Source: Litsea cubeba
Lineage: Eukaryota; Streptophyta; Magnoliopsida; Laurales; Lauraceae
Length of the DNA stretch: 64,000 nt
Direction of reading: 5' to 3'
Assembly (NCBI GenBank): GCA_012931725.1
Contig: CM022949.1
Location: forward strand, 65,186,582-65,250,581
A program made the translations under genes and the position numbers. Positions 31,409-43,035 of the stretch are shown piece by piece; the stretch's first letter is position 1; each line of letters opens with the position of its first letter. The notes beneath the pieces were generated by a model that was given only the letters and a program-made list of their open reading frames with translations, searched no databases and had not been told where the DNA came from.

Positions 31409-34029
31409 TGTTGACACCAAAAATGTCACTTTGCCTCTTCAAGATCCAAAGAGCTACATGAAGTCGCAACCTGCCATAAATAGGCAATGCTACTTCCAAA
31501 AAATCAAATCTTGTCAGAATCAAACAAAAACTGCAAGATCCTTCAAGACAGCCAAAAGAGGAGTACACAAGAACTTTCTGGCCATTTCAAAATCATTTGG
31601 CCTAACTTCACTTCTCCGACAGCCGAAAAGGAGCTCTCGGCGGCAAAAGCATCGGAGACACCAAATCTTCGATCAGAGCCGATGGATGGTCTCAAAATAC
31701 TTCCAAAAGGCTCCACATCAAGTTCTGAGTCAAACCGACAACGTTTGACCCTACATCAACCCTCGAACAGCTAAATCAAGCCTCTCGGCGGCGAGAACCA
31801 CTGCGGCCATTACTCATCAGATAGAGCACATGGACGGCTTCAAAATGCTTATAAAGGGCTACACGTCAAATTTCAGGTCATTTCGACAACATTTGACCAT
31901 AGTTTGACGCTCGGAAGCCAAATCAGGCCTCTCGGCGGCAAAGCCCTCCGGGACCATGGTTTCCAAGACAGAGCCTATGGATCATCTTAAAATGACTCCA
32001 ATAGGTTCCCTATCAAATTTCAAGTCAATCGGACATCGGTTGACCGCACATCAAACCGCGACATCTTCATCGCGACAAAAGCAAGTCTACTAGTGATAGG
32101 ACCCCAAACGGCTTCAAAACTCAAACAAAAGCCTATGGTTGGTCTTATTTATTGCTCAGCAGGCTTCACACCAAATTTCAGGTCATTCCGACATCGTTTG
32201 GCCCAGTTTCAGCTTCTGACGGAAAATCGGCAGCTCTGCGCGACAAAGTCTTCGGCTTTCTCAGGAAATTGTAAACTTTGCAAAATAAAATGCAAGGATT
32301 CTCATCAGGTTTCTTATAAAGAAATCAGGCCAATAAATGATCAAAATGTCAAGGAAAAGTACAGGAGAAAAAAGAATCGAAAAAGAGCAAAAATGGACAC
32401 AAAACGGGACAAAAAGGGGGGAAAACCCCCCCCAGGGTCGCAGGCCCCTGCGACCCTGGGCCAGGGTCGCCGGCGACCTTGGAGCCCGGGGTTGCCGGGA
32501 AGTCCCCGGAAACCCCGGTTTTCGCCATTTTTTCGCGATTCGAAGCGCCCAGCCTCTGGTACTTTCCAAAATTCATGCTTTTGAGACACCAAATCCTCTG
32601 ACATCCGTCAAAAACACGGGTTAATCATCAAGAGTATCGAAAACAATATTGATCGCCACCCGGTCAACCAAAAAAAAGTGTGCTTTCTACCCGACCGATC
32701 GAGAAATCGACAGGACAGATGGCACCGACCCGCTGTTGGCAACAAACACCTGAAATTACATGGTCATCTGATGTCGATCTACATGAAGATCCATCGATGA
32801 TCATCGACAGAAGAATCCCAAAAGACGCGGCACGGCCCGCGACTCTTCAGCTGCTCGGCGACCACTTAATGCGATTAATTGACTAGCTTTATTACAGTCA
32901 TTAATCCATTTCTTTGGACGGACCAATCAGAAGCAAGCATCCGGGAGTTACAAGTCAAGAGATTCATGGCATTTAACCCATGAAACTCCTCCCATCATGG
33001 CGATTAAAGGCGATTAAATGCCCTCAATCTCCTCCGGCCAATCAGAAGCCAAGAAAAAGGAGTTACAAAATAAACAATTCAATTTTGTAACTCCTCCCAT
33101 TATGCGGCTTAATGACAATCAAGGCTCATAAACCCTCCTAAATGGCTACCTAAAAGCCTATAAATTGGAGAGCTCTCCAAGAAGAAAGGACAGACAACGA
33201 AAATCACAGACAGAAGCACAGAAATTCAGAGAAGGAAAAGAGAGAAAACTCTGCGGAAGTTCTACACCGGCCACTGCTACAAGGTGACAAAAGTCCCTTG
33301 GGGGGTACCCCCCCCCCAAGGTCCTTGCCTTCTCCTCCTGCCTCCAATGGCTTAGATGTGGTTTTTCAGCCCGTCTACTCGGCTTTTTATTGGACATAGG
33401 ACCTCCTTTTGGTCTTTGTCCTCTAAAAACCTGAGGTTATAGCCAAGCCAAGAGAATCAATAGCATCCTCTGTTCTCATCTGCATGGATGATGGCGAAGC
33501 CCACATATGGCTTGCGACCGTCAATCTAAACGAGTCCCCCACAATCTCCTGAGAAGTTAGATCCTCCTTTTTCTTGCTTTTCATTGCAGTTTGTATTTTT
33601 TCAAAAGAGACAAAAATCACAACTCTTGTCTTTCATTATTGATAAGGATTGTAAATCGGCTATAAATGCCAAAATCGGCTATAAACGCCAAAATCGGCTA
33701 TAAACGCCAAAAATCGGCTATAAACGCCAAAATCGGCTATAAATGCCAAAAAATCGCCTTTCACGGCAAACCAAGAAAAATGTCTCTTTTCTTAAATATA
33801 TGTGCAATGGAAAACTTGAAAGAAGTTGATTTCCTTTTTACTTGCGAAGGTTGATCTCCGGATCACCACTTGCAATTCCAAGTAAAATAGAAAATCTGGC
33901 ACACCCACACAAAAAAAAAAAAGAAATGTTGATGCACGCCCCTGCCCCCTGGTTACGAAAGGGTCGGAACCAAACGGACTCCCACGTCCGCCGACCTCGG
34001 TAGGAACCGAGCAGGAGCGCGGTCCATCA
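31409..34029 (+). repeat. Tat-1 3' LTR, full length (2621 bp)
   Basis: It runs TGTTGACACC...GGTCCATCA and is followed by the CTGAC duplication. It contains the 148-bp array, a GC-rich inverted repeat (32434-32457), CCAAT boxes, TATAAATT (33159), the KpnI palindrome (about 33296) and five CGGCTATAAA units. It is the reference copy for comparing the 5' copies. Confidence 0.93.
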
Positions 34030-34034
34030 CTGAC
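34030..34034. repeat. Target-site duplication of Tat-1, right copy (CTGAC)
   Basis: It pairs with 653-657. Confidence 0.93.
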
Positions 34035-34833
34035 TGGCCCTAACTACGTAGATTGGAAAAGAAATCTTGACATAGTACTCACAGCTGAGGAGTACAAGTA
34101 TGTCTTGCTGGAAAACTGTCCCAATATTGATGCTAATTCTACTGATGACCAGCGAGAGGCTGAGAAGAAATGGAAGAAAGCGAATAGCATGGCCAAATGT
34201 TACATGCTCGCTTCCATGTCCAACGTGTTGCAAACACAGCACGAGCATATGGACACGGCCTATGAAATCATGATGTCCTTGTCTGAGATGTTCGCAGACA
34301 AGAGCAGGCCAGCTAGGCAAGCTGCTATGAGGACCATCATGAATGCTAGGATGGCTGAGGGAACACCTGTCAGAGAGCATATGCTCAAGCTGATGGATTG
34401 TTTCAATGAAGCTGAGATTCTAGGGGCTGAGATTGATGCAGGGAGTCAAACTGACATGATTCTTGAAACTCTGCCGGACTCTTTCAATCAGTTCAAGCTT
34501 AATTTCAATATGAGCAAGATGGACATGACTCTACTTGAGTTAATGAAAGAACTCCAGGCGGCAGAGGCCATCATGAAGCCCAAAGCCCAAGCTCATTTTT
34601 TCCAGTCTTCCTCTAAACTAAACCCGAAAGGGAAGAAGTTCAAAAAGAAGCAGAATAAGGGAAAAGGGCAGAAAAAGGACAATGCTGGAAATAAGAAGGA
34701 CAAGGGTACGATGGAAAGCCCAAAGGGAAATGCTTCAAGTGTGGCCTCAAAGGTCATTGGAAGAAAGATTGTCCCAAGTTCCTGGCCTCAGTTAAGAAAG
34801 GTACATCTTTTTCATACTACATTGAAACTTGTC
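34030..34833 (+). pseudogene. Copia-B1 gag, continued, frameshifted before the zinc knuckle
   Basis: It continues the gag frame from 657. The UBN2-type capsid region is clear (NVLQTQHEHMDTAYEIMMSL, RPARQAAMRTIMNARMAEGT, QTDMILETLPDSFNQFK), followed by a lysine-rich tail. A one-base loss near 34708, relative to Copia-B2 (ACGATGG against ACAGATGG), shifts the frame just before the CCHC knuckle, so the knuckle is read only in another frame. Confidence 0.88.
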
Positions 34834-34835
34834 TA

Positions 34836-36281
34836 GTGGTTGATTCTACTAACTCATGGATAGTAGACTCAGGAGCCACTAATCATATCTGCAATTCATT
34901 GCAGGGGTTTCAGATAATGCAGAGAATTGAGAAAGGAGAGTTTGCCTTTAGAGTCGGAACTGGAGCTAAAGTTTGGGCAGTTGCAGTAGGAGTAGTCACC
35001 TTACATTTTCCATGTAATAGGATATTAGTTTTAAATAATGTTTTCTATGTTCCGGACATGAGGAAGAATTTAATTTCAGTTTCCAGATTAATTGAATTTA
35101 ATTATTCAGTTTCTTTCCATTCTGGTATTGATATCAGTAGAGATGGAAATATTATATGTTCCGGTAGAATACATGACAACTTATTTTATATATATCCTAT
35201 TGCTCCCACACTGCATAATGTACAAAATGAAAACTCAACTTCCCTTAAGAGAAAGGTATCTTCAATCAATGACACATATCTTTGGCACTTACGTTTGGGT
35301 CACATTAACCTAAAACGGATTCAGAGGTTGGTAGAAGATGGGCTTTTGAGCTCATTAGATTTCGAACCTTTTCCTCAGTACGAATCTTGTCTCAAGGGAA
35401 AGATGACCAAACGGTCATTCTCTGGAAAGGGACTAAGGTCAAAGGAGTTGTTAGAATTGATTCACACTGATGTGTGTGGTCCTATGAACAAACTGGCTCG
35501 AGGAGGGTATGAGTATTACATCACCTTCACCGATGATTACTCTAGATATGGATATGTATACCTAATGCGACGCAAGTCTGAGGCGTTTGATAAGTTCAAA
35601 CAATTCAAGGCTGAGGCGGAGCTACAACTAGGAAAACATATCAAAGCCCTTCGATCTGATCGAGGTGGAGAGTACCTCCTGGGTGAGTTCAAGGAGTACC
35701 TCACACAACATGGGATTGTGTCTCAGTTGTCTGCACTGGGTACACCCCAGCAAAATGGTGTAGCGGAAAGAAGAAACCGTACCCTTCTTGATATGGTAAG
35801 GTCCATGATGAGTCATGCAACCCTACCTATATCTTTTTGGGGATATGCCCTAGAAGCAGCAGCATACATTTTAAATCTGGTACCTTCTAAATCAGTACCT
35901 AGGACACCCCAAGAAATGTGGACAAGTCGAAAACCTAGTTTAAGACATATTCACATTTGGGGTTGTCCAGCCTATGTACTGAATGATAAAGCTACCAAGC
36001 TGGAACCCAGATCGGAAATGTGCTACTTCATTGGGTATTCTAAAGGAACGAGAGGTGGCATCTTTTATCATCCAATGGAGCAAAAAGTGCTCATCAGCAC
36101 TCATGCTAGGTACTTGGAGGATGATTGTATGATGCACCAAGAGCTTAGTTGTAAAGAAACCCTTGAGGAGATTCTTCCGGGATCTCCTATAACATCTGTA
36201 CCAGATCCTGAGACAGTAGATGAACAAGATATTCCTTTAAACATTTCGGAGCCTCGTCGTAGTGGGAGAATTTCTAGATAG
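34836..36281 (+). pseudogene. Copia-B1 protease and integrase
   Basis: The protease has SWIVDSGATNHICNS near 34860. The pre-integrase zinc site (HLRLGHI ... YESCLKGK) has Tyr where Copia-B2 has Cys, so one zinc ligand is lost. The integrase core shows HTDVCGP, RSDRGGEY and NGVAERRNR. The frame ends at TAG 36279, where Copia-B2 has CAG. Confidence 0.9.
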
Positions 36282-37912
36282 CCAGAAAGATATCTAGGAG
36301 TGTCTTTTAAGACAGACTCTGAAGATCTGGTTGAGGATCCTACTAGTTATGATGAAGCAGTAACGGATATAGATACTGACATGTGGCAGCAAGCGATGAA
36401 ATCTGAAATGGATTCTTTGTATTCCAATCAAGTTTGGGAACTTGTAGATGCACCTGAAGGGATTAAACCTATAGGGTGCAAGTGGATCTACAAGAGAAAG
36501 AGAGGAGTGGATGGGAAGGTGGAAACCTTCAAAGCAAGACTGGTGGCGAAAGGATATACTCAGAAAGAGGGTATCGATTATGAGGAAACCTTTTCACCAG
36601 TGGCTATGCTTAAGTCCATAAGGATTCTCTTGGCCATTGCATGTCATTATGACTACGAGATATGGCAGATGGATGTCAAGACAGCTTTTCTTAATGGAAG
36701 TCTTGACGAATGCATCTATATGATGCAACCAGAGGGCTTCATTGCTAGTGGCCAAGATAACATGGTTTGTAAACCTAAGAAGTCCATTTATGGACTCAAG
36801 CAAGCATCTAGAGCATGGAACATCAAGTTTAATCAGGCAGTCAAATCCTTTGGCTTTGATCAAAACATTGATGAACCATGTGTGTATAAGAAAGGAAATG
36901 GGAAAGCAGTTGCGTTTTTGGTTCTGTATGTAGATGACATATTACTCATAGAAAATGATGTAGGTTTATTGTCATCCACAAAGGTTTGGTTATCCTCTCA
37001 ATTTCAGATGAAGGATTTGGGTAAGGCCAGCTATATCTTAGGGATCAAGCTTTTGCGTGATCGCAAGAATAAGATGTTAGCCCTATCCCAATCTTCATAT
37101 ATTGAGAAGATACTGGTCAAGTTTAACATGCATGACTCCAAGAAGGGCCTCCTACCTTCTAGACATGGAGTATCACTGTCTCGAGATCAATGTCCAAAGA
37201 CATCTGAAGAGATAGAGACCATGAGGAGAGTTCCATATGCATCCGCTGTTGGAAGCCTCATGTATGCTATGTTATGTACTAGACCAGAATTTGCTTTGCC
37301 GTTGGCATGGTTAGTAGATATCAGTCAAATCCTGGACCTATGCATTGGACAGCTGTTAAGCATATATTCAAGTATCTCCGGAGAATGAAAGATTATATGC
37401 TAACCTTTCGAGCAGATGATCTAACGTCATAGGCGTATACAGACTCTGATTTCCAATCTGATAGTGACGCCAGAAAGTCTACCTCAGGGTACGTCTTTAC
37501 TATGTCAGGAGGGGCTATATCATGGAGAAGTGTCAAGCAATCCTGTATAGCTGATTCTACCATGGAAGCAGAGTATGTGACGGCATCGGAAGCTGCGAAG
37601 GAAGCGGTATGGCTCAGAAAATTCCTGTTGGAATTAGGAGTTGTTCCTGCAGTGCATAAACCGATTGTCATGTACTGCGATAACACTGGTGCTGTAGCAC
37701 AGTGCAAAGAGCCCATGAATCACAAGAAAGGCAAGCACATTCAGAGAAAGTACCACTTGATCCGGGAATTCATTCAGGATGGAGAGATAGTGGTGGAGTA
37801 TATTGCTTCAGCAAATAACTTAGCTGACCCATTCACTAAGACTCTTACTGAGAAAGTCTTCACTTCTCATGTTGAGTCTATGGGTGTTAGGTTAGGAAGT
37901 AGTGATCTTTAG
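36282..37912 (+). pseudogene. Copia-B1 reverse transcriptase and RNase H
   Basis: RT runs in one frame to about 37290, with WQMDVKTAFLNGSL and LYVDDILLI (YVDD at 36928-36939). A one-base loss near 37288 (CAGAATTTG against CAGATATTTG in Copia-B2) shifts the frame. RNase H resumes with further damage, including TAG at 37430, and shows STMEAEYVTASEAAKEA, MYCDNTGAVAQ and HIQRKYHLIREF. It ends at 37912. Confidence 0.9.
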
Positions 37913-37914
37913 TG

Positions 37915-37926
37915 CAAGTGGGAGTT
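37915..37926 (+). other. Copia-B1 polypurine tract
   Basis: AAGTGGGAGTT lies immediately before the LTR, and the same is found before the Copia-B2 3' LTR. Confidence 0.75.
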
Positions 37927-39916
37927 TGTTGGGATTGGTGTATGCCCTAAAGCCCACTAGCTGCACTCTCATCTTTTGTTACTGGATATTTACTGGTTAT
38001 TTAATGGAAAGACTCTTTTATGCTTAAACATGTATATATGTATGGTTGTGTAAGGCCCATTATTTCTAGTAAATGAATTAGGTGTGTAGTGACTACGCAC
38101 AGATAGGTCTAATTCATTGACAACTGGAAACATCATATTTGTTCATAACGGAAAGATGGAGCTGGGCACTTCATCTTGGTAGAAGTTATAATGAGAGACT
38201 CTCCTGTATTCAGGGTGACTTACCTAAGTCATGGGAGGGCTTTCCCGGATTCATCTCATTAGTGCATATGCAATGCATTGAACAGGACCATGGTAGGTGT
38301 GATCTCTAAAATAGTACTATCACAGAAAGAGATCAAGTCACCTCATGCTACTGAGTGACCGGTGCTCTTAATCTTGAGCATTTGTGGATGAACTGACGAA
38401 GTCAAGTTCTTGTGCTTTAATTCACTATGGGTGAGATTCTTTTCATGGGTCAACAGCTCTGTGTTTTGGGTACTCGGGCTTGATCAGTTGGGACGTGCAG
38501 ATGCAATATAGAATCTATGCCATCTGATGGTGGAATAATCGTCCCCTTAGAATTATCCGATTAATTATCAAAAGATCTTAGTATATGGATGTTCCATATG
38601 GATATTGAACTTGTGGGTCGCTCCCTGGATCAAGAGAATGATATTCGAATGATGATTATGTTTAAGGATATGAAGTTCTAAGGTTTAGATGTAATCGGGA
38701 AGGTTGATAGTACATGTGATAACCTGACTCGATTATGGATGTTACATAGAGGGGCATTCAGGTCATTACACTTAGTAGGTCGAAGACAACCGTCATTTTA
38801 TGACGAGCTTATTATATTATATATTTGTCCTTGGAGTTCAACCATAACTCTTTAGTGGAATGAGTTAAGGTTAAAATGGTCTTAATGTTGCTATGGGTTT
38901 AGCATGGACATTTTGGTCATTTTGGGAGCCAATGGCAAATATGTCTTTTGGTCCCTTCTCTAGTCACTTTCCAAGATTGGCATGGTTTCCTAAAATGTTT
39001 AGATAACATTTGGATGAATTATTTTAGTGGAAAAATAATTTTGAGTTTAAATTCAAATAGGCCTTTGATGAAATACATGAATTTAACTCTAGATGAATTG
39101 TATGTTGGCCATGGTGTACATTATCATAAGGGACGTCCATGATAAGATTTCCATGGGTAAGGTTTCCAACTTTGAGTAGGACTCTCTACTTGGAAAGTTG
39201 GACTCCTCTTTGGATTAGTATTCCTATGAGAAAGTTTCCTTTTTGGATTAGGAACTTAAAATTAGTAAGTTTTCTACAACTAGGATTACTAATTGTATGG
39301 AAAGTTCCTTTTGGTTTCCTTTTCTAATTAGAGTGTTTCTTAAAGGAAATAAGTCTTTCCTTTTTGGACATCAATGAGAATTAGGAAAGATAAACTTTCA
39401 GGAAAGGCTTCCCATAGTTTCTATAAAAGGAGATTTGTTCCCCTTTGGACGTCCATGCCTATGCAAGTTTCCTAGGAGTCCCACACGTCCAGCCCTTGAA
39501 GCTCTTTCTTCTTCATTGAAGAAAGTTAAGGTCTGAGATTTTCCATTAGAGAAATACTTCTTGATTCCTAGATTAAGATCCCACCATCTTAGCCAATCAG
39601 ATTTGGAAGTGAGATAGAGAAGAAGATCAAAGGCAATACTAGTGCAGAAAATTCCAGCAACTTGTTTGCTAATTGCAAGTCTGAGTTCGGGCCTTTGGAT
39701 CTATTTTTTCAGAGATTTGAAGTCTACAAATCTTCGAGGTAATAGTCTTCTTGCTTCTCCTTTAATTATACACTTGTTGGTCATGAATTCATGGAGTTCT
39801 CATGCGATCTATATGGCTGATTTATGCTACCCAAATCAGATTTTTAAAATCTGTCATGTTACAAATTAGCCATGAATGTCTTCCGCTTATTCAGATCTGA
39901 ATCGCAGTTTCTTTCA
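37927..39916 (+). repeat. Copia-B1 3' LTR (about 1990 bp)
   Basis: It runs TGTTGGGATTGG...TTTCTTTCA. The ends are confirmed by Copia-B2, where the same end is followed by the primer site. TATAAAAG is at 39422-39429. It differs from the two Copia-B2 LTRs at several shared positions (for example GGAAAGACTC against GGAATGACTC), so it belongs to a separate insertion. Confidence 0.93.
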
Positions 39917-40406
39917 AGTCTTACCTCATCTCTAATCATGTTAGATCAGTAATCTAGATCTAATCTTTGCATGAGATGCGAAGAGGATAGACCTAGGGCT
40001 ATGTAAGGATCAGATTAATAATGAGTTTACTTACTTTTTGTGGTAGATCCATGTTTGGTATGTCACATAGGGTTTAATTATGATGAAAGGATGGTAGGAA
40101 GTCATTGGGAGGTATTTAGGATCATAAGGAACACTTTGGGATCAGCAGGAAGCAGATCTTCGAAAACCCAAATTTCTGGGTTCGTCGGTTCGGTCAGCCG
40201 AACTGGTTAATTCGGCTAGCCGAACTGGGCAGGTCGGCTAGCAGAACTCAGGCAGTATGTTTTGTTTTTGGATCCAACTTTTTTCTATTTGGCATCTTGT
40301 CTTTCCATTATGATTTGGCAACTTCGTTTTGTGAGTTGTATGGTTGTATGAGATACTAAGTTGCAGGTTACCTTTGTCCTCTTCATATGGCCCATAAGAT
40401 TTTGCT
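39917..40406. other. Unassigned DNA between Copia-B1 and the Mutator-like element
   Basis: No gene was found. It contains a small cluster of TTCGGCTAGCCGAA-like palindromic motifs at about 40185-40250. It may be the host or Copia-C DNA into which both neighbours inserted. Confidence 0.5.
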
Positions 40407-40415
40407 TTATATTTA
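40407..40415. repeat. Target-site duplication of the Mutator-like element, left (TTATATTTA)
   Basis: A 9-bp exact match to 43027-43035. Confidence 0.75.
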
Positions 40416-40821
40416 GAGAAAATTAGCGAAAAGTCCCTATAGTGGACTGTTTCCAGCCTCCAGTCCAAGCAAAAACTTATTAAGGCCTCTAGTCCACCCA
40501 GCTAGACTATTTGTAGCCATAGGTCCCTGTGTCCACATGATCTCATTTTTCAAGACTAATTTGCCCTTTCAACCATTTTAAGCATAAAATTTTAAAATTT
40601 AAATTTTTAAATCTTGTATTCTCCCTCGTTCTTAAATTAAATCCCTCTCTTTTCCCCAAAACAATCCGTCGTGGATTTCTCAGATGGCTCTTGTCAATCC
40701 CTCATCCCTTCCTTCCTCTGCTACGCCTCTTCCAAAACCCTAGATTTGCAGAAGATTCTCAATAGGAACTCTAGCTTATCGAAATCTCCATCTCCATCTC
40801 CATTTGCTTCGATCTTCTCCA

Positions 40822-41115
40822 ATGGATCCTCCAAGGCGTTCGTCGTTCCCACCTGGAACTAAACCCAAATCGTCTTCTGCTTCTGGTTTCGTGTTCTGCA
40901 ACCAGAACCGAGAAGCAACAACTGATCCCTCTACCGCAGCGCCATCAGCTCCTCCAACCCCCTCGCGGCCGCCGCCCTATGCGACTGCAACTCCAGATCT
41001 GGTGTCCATCAATCATCCAGGCCACACTGATCGGATCAGATCAAGGATCATCCGATTTGATATGCTGACAGGAGTAGAACCTGAAATAGAAGACGACTTC
41101 CTGCGCCATTGCTAG
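40822..41115 (+). CDS. Short unknown ORF inside the Mutator-like element (97 aa)
   Basis: It starts at ATG 40822 (MDPPRRSSFPPGTKPK) and ends at TAG 41113. It is rich in Ser, Pro and Ala at first, then enters the duplicated block. No domain is recognised. The C-rich, codon-like first half after an A/T-rich upstream region could be a captured first exon. Function is unknown, and it may not be translated. Confidence 0.25.
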   Translation: MDPPRRSSFPPGTKPKSSSASGFVFCNQNREATTDPSTAAPSAPPTPSRPPPYATATPDLVSINHPGHTDRIRSRIIRFDMLTGVEPEIEDDFLRHC

Positions 41116-41771
41116 ACTTCCTGCGTGTCGCCGGAGAAGGATGATCGCCACTGGCCGCGACGCCGTGCCATCGCCGGACTCGAGGAAGAGGGCAACAGGC
41201 TTGATGGTTTTTCGTTTCTGGGTACAGAAATCGGAGAACGTAGGAAGAAGAAGACCTGAGTTCTTCTCAAATCTGGTGTCCATCGATCATCCGGGCCACA
41301 TTGATCGGATCGCTTCAAGGAGAGGAGAGGAGGCCGCCGTGGCAGTGGAAAGCAGAGGATTCGATTGTTTCCGAATCAAGAGGGGCTTCGCTCAGTTACA
41401 GACCGACGGAGAAGACAGATGTTTTTCGGCCTCTGGATTTTCTCAGATCTGGTGTCCATCAATCATCCAGGCCACACTGATCGGATCAGATCAAGGATCA
41501 TCCGAATTGATATGCTGACAGGAGTAGAACCTGAAATAGAAGACGACTTCCTGCGCCATTGCCAGACTTCCTGCGTGTCGCCGGAGAAGGAGGATCGCCT
41601 TTGGCCGCGACGCCGCGCCATTGCCGGACTCGAGGAAGAGGGCAACAGGCTTGATGGTTTTTCGTTTCTGGGTATAGAAACCAGAGAACGTAGGAAGAAG
41701 AAGACCTGAGTTCTTCTCAAATCTGGTGTCCATCGATCATCCGGGCCACATTGATCGGATCGCTTCAAGGA
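40995..41771 (+). repeat. 327-bp direct duplication, 450-bp period
   Basis: 40995-41321 and 41445-41771 are near-identical (both starting AGATCTGGTGTCCATC), separated by about 123 bp. The start and end of each unit are themselves similar (TCTGGTGTCCATC, GCCACA(C/T)TGATCGGATC). Confidence 0.88.
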
Positions 41772-41989
41772 TCATCTGAATTGATCTGCTACAAGCCAAC
41801 GTCCGGGCCAGGCCATGTTGACCCGACCCGTCTTCAGCCCGGTTCTGAGTCCAGAAGCAGAAGAATGGTGGGTGGGTAGTGATGATGGTCTGAATTTTTT
41901 TTTTTAACTTTTCTGTGGTGGATGTAAATGGCGTGGTGTCGACAGAGGTGGTGACAAGAAGGGATTGTGATCGCTCTTTGGCTCTGTTT

Positions 41990-42830
41990 ATCTCTTTTGT
42001 CAAATTTATCTAAGCTTTTGTCAAATTTATCTGTTTTCTGTCAAATTTATCTGAGTGTTGGTCAAATTTATCTATTTTCTATCATATTTATCTGAGTGTT
42101 GTTCAAAGTTATCTGTTTTTTTTTTCATATTATCTGAGTGTTATTCAAAGTTATCTGTTTTTTTTCATATTTATCTGAGTGTTGTTCAAAGTTATCTGTT
42201 TTTTTTTTCATATTTCTTTGTGTTTTTGGTAAATCTATCTGAGTTTTTTTCAAAATTTATCTGAATTTTTGGTAAATTTATCTGAGTTTTGTTCAAATTT
42301 ATCTTAGTTCTTGTCAAATTTATCCGAGTGTTGTTCAAATTTATCTGTTTTCTGTCATACTTCTTTGTATTTTCGGTAAATTTGTATGAGTTTTTTTCAA
42401 AATTTATTTGAGTTTTGTAGCAAATTTATTGACATTTTTTGGAAATCTATATGCATTTTTTAAGTTTATTTGCGTCTTTTGAAATTTATTTGTATCTTTT
42501 CAAATTTATTGCATTTTTTTGAAATTATTGCATTTTTAAAAATTTATTTTCGTTATTTTAAATTTATTTGTATTTTTTGAAATTTTATTTCGATCTTTTG
42601 AGATTTATTTGAGTCTTTTGAAATTTATTTATATTTTCTGAAATTTATTTGAATATTTTGAAACTTATTTGCATCTTTTTAAATTTATTTGCGTTATTTG
42701 ATTATATGTTGCTTTTTTTAAAACTTATTGCATTTTTTTGAAATTATTTTATTTTTTAAAATTTATTTTCGTTATTTTGAAATTTATTTGTTTGTTTTTA
42801 GAAATTATTTGAAAATCTGGGGATTCCATT
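41990..42830 (+). repeat. Degenerate T-rich repeat block (CAAATTTATCTGAGT)
   Basis: Many diverged 20-25 bp units of (T)CAAATTTATCTGAGTTTTG grade into AAATTTATTTG(C/T)(A/G)T-type units. No coding sequence is trusted here. Confidence 0.75.
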
Positions 42831-43026
42831 AATCGTGGGCAATTAAATGTTAGTTGGCCATTATTAATGGGATATCCCACCAATCATGGGTTATGATTTA
42901 AAGAAAGGGTAAACTAGACATTTCAGGTATGAGAAAGTGTGGGAGGGACCTTTGCCTCTATGACTTTTTTTTTGTGGATCTAAAGCCATAAAGTGACATG
43001 TTCAGGGACCTCTCGCCGAATGCCCC

Positions 43027-43035
43027 TTATATTTA
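43027..43035. repeat. Target-site duplication of the Mutator-like element, right
   Basis: It pairs with 40407-40415. Confidence 0.75.

Larger units (their letters stand above)
658..34029 (+). mobile_element. Tat-1, giant Ty3/gypsy retrotransposon of the Tat lineage
   Basis: The element has TG...CA LTRs of about 2.6 kb, a primer site, a long leader, gag-pro-pol, an antisense gene, a polypurine tract and a 5-bp target duplication. Without nested insertions it would be about 23 kb, which is Ogre-like in size. Tat hallmarks seen are a CX2HX4HX4C gag zinc knuckle, a second RNase H domain between RNase H and integrase, and long non-coding 3' DNA carrying an antisense ORF. The 5' LTR is disrupted by Copia-A and by a duplicated, chimeric LTR segment (10614-13536). 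Gag-pol is decayed. Confidence 0.9.
1..39916 (+). mobile_element. Copia-B1, Ty1/copia LTR retrotransposon, left end off-window, split by Tat-1
   Basis: The element is present as 1-657 (leader and first codons of gag) and 34030-39916 (rest of gag-pol and 3' LTR). The two parts join in register: Copia-B2 at 49599-49700 carries the same sequence uninterrupted. The order gag, protease, integrase, RT, RNase H is the copia order. The roughly 2-kb LTR and long leader fit a large Tork-superlineage (Angela/TAR-like) element; that lineage call is inference. The 5' LTR is to the left of the window. Coding frames are broken, so the copy is non-autonomous. Confidence 0.9.
40416..43026. mobile_element. Non-autonomous Mutator-like (MULE) DNA transposon, 2611 bp
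   Basis: A 9-bp direct repeat flanks termini that are inverted copies of each other. The first 23 bp and the reverse complement of the last 23 bp agree at 15 positions, both starting with G and both ending in GTCCCT. A 9-bp AT-rich duplication is typical of Mutator elements. No transposase is seen inside. The interior has a short ORF, a 327-bp duplication and an A/T-rich repeat block, so it may be a gene-fragment-carrying (Pack-MULE) type. Confidence 0.65.

Noticed and set aside
42055..42264. Small ORF in the T-rich block of the MULE
   Set aside because: It is low-complexity repeat translation only.
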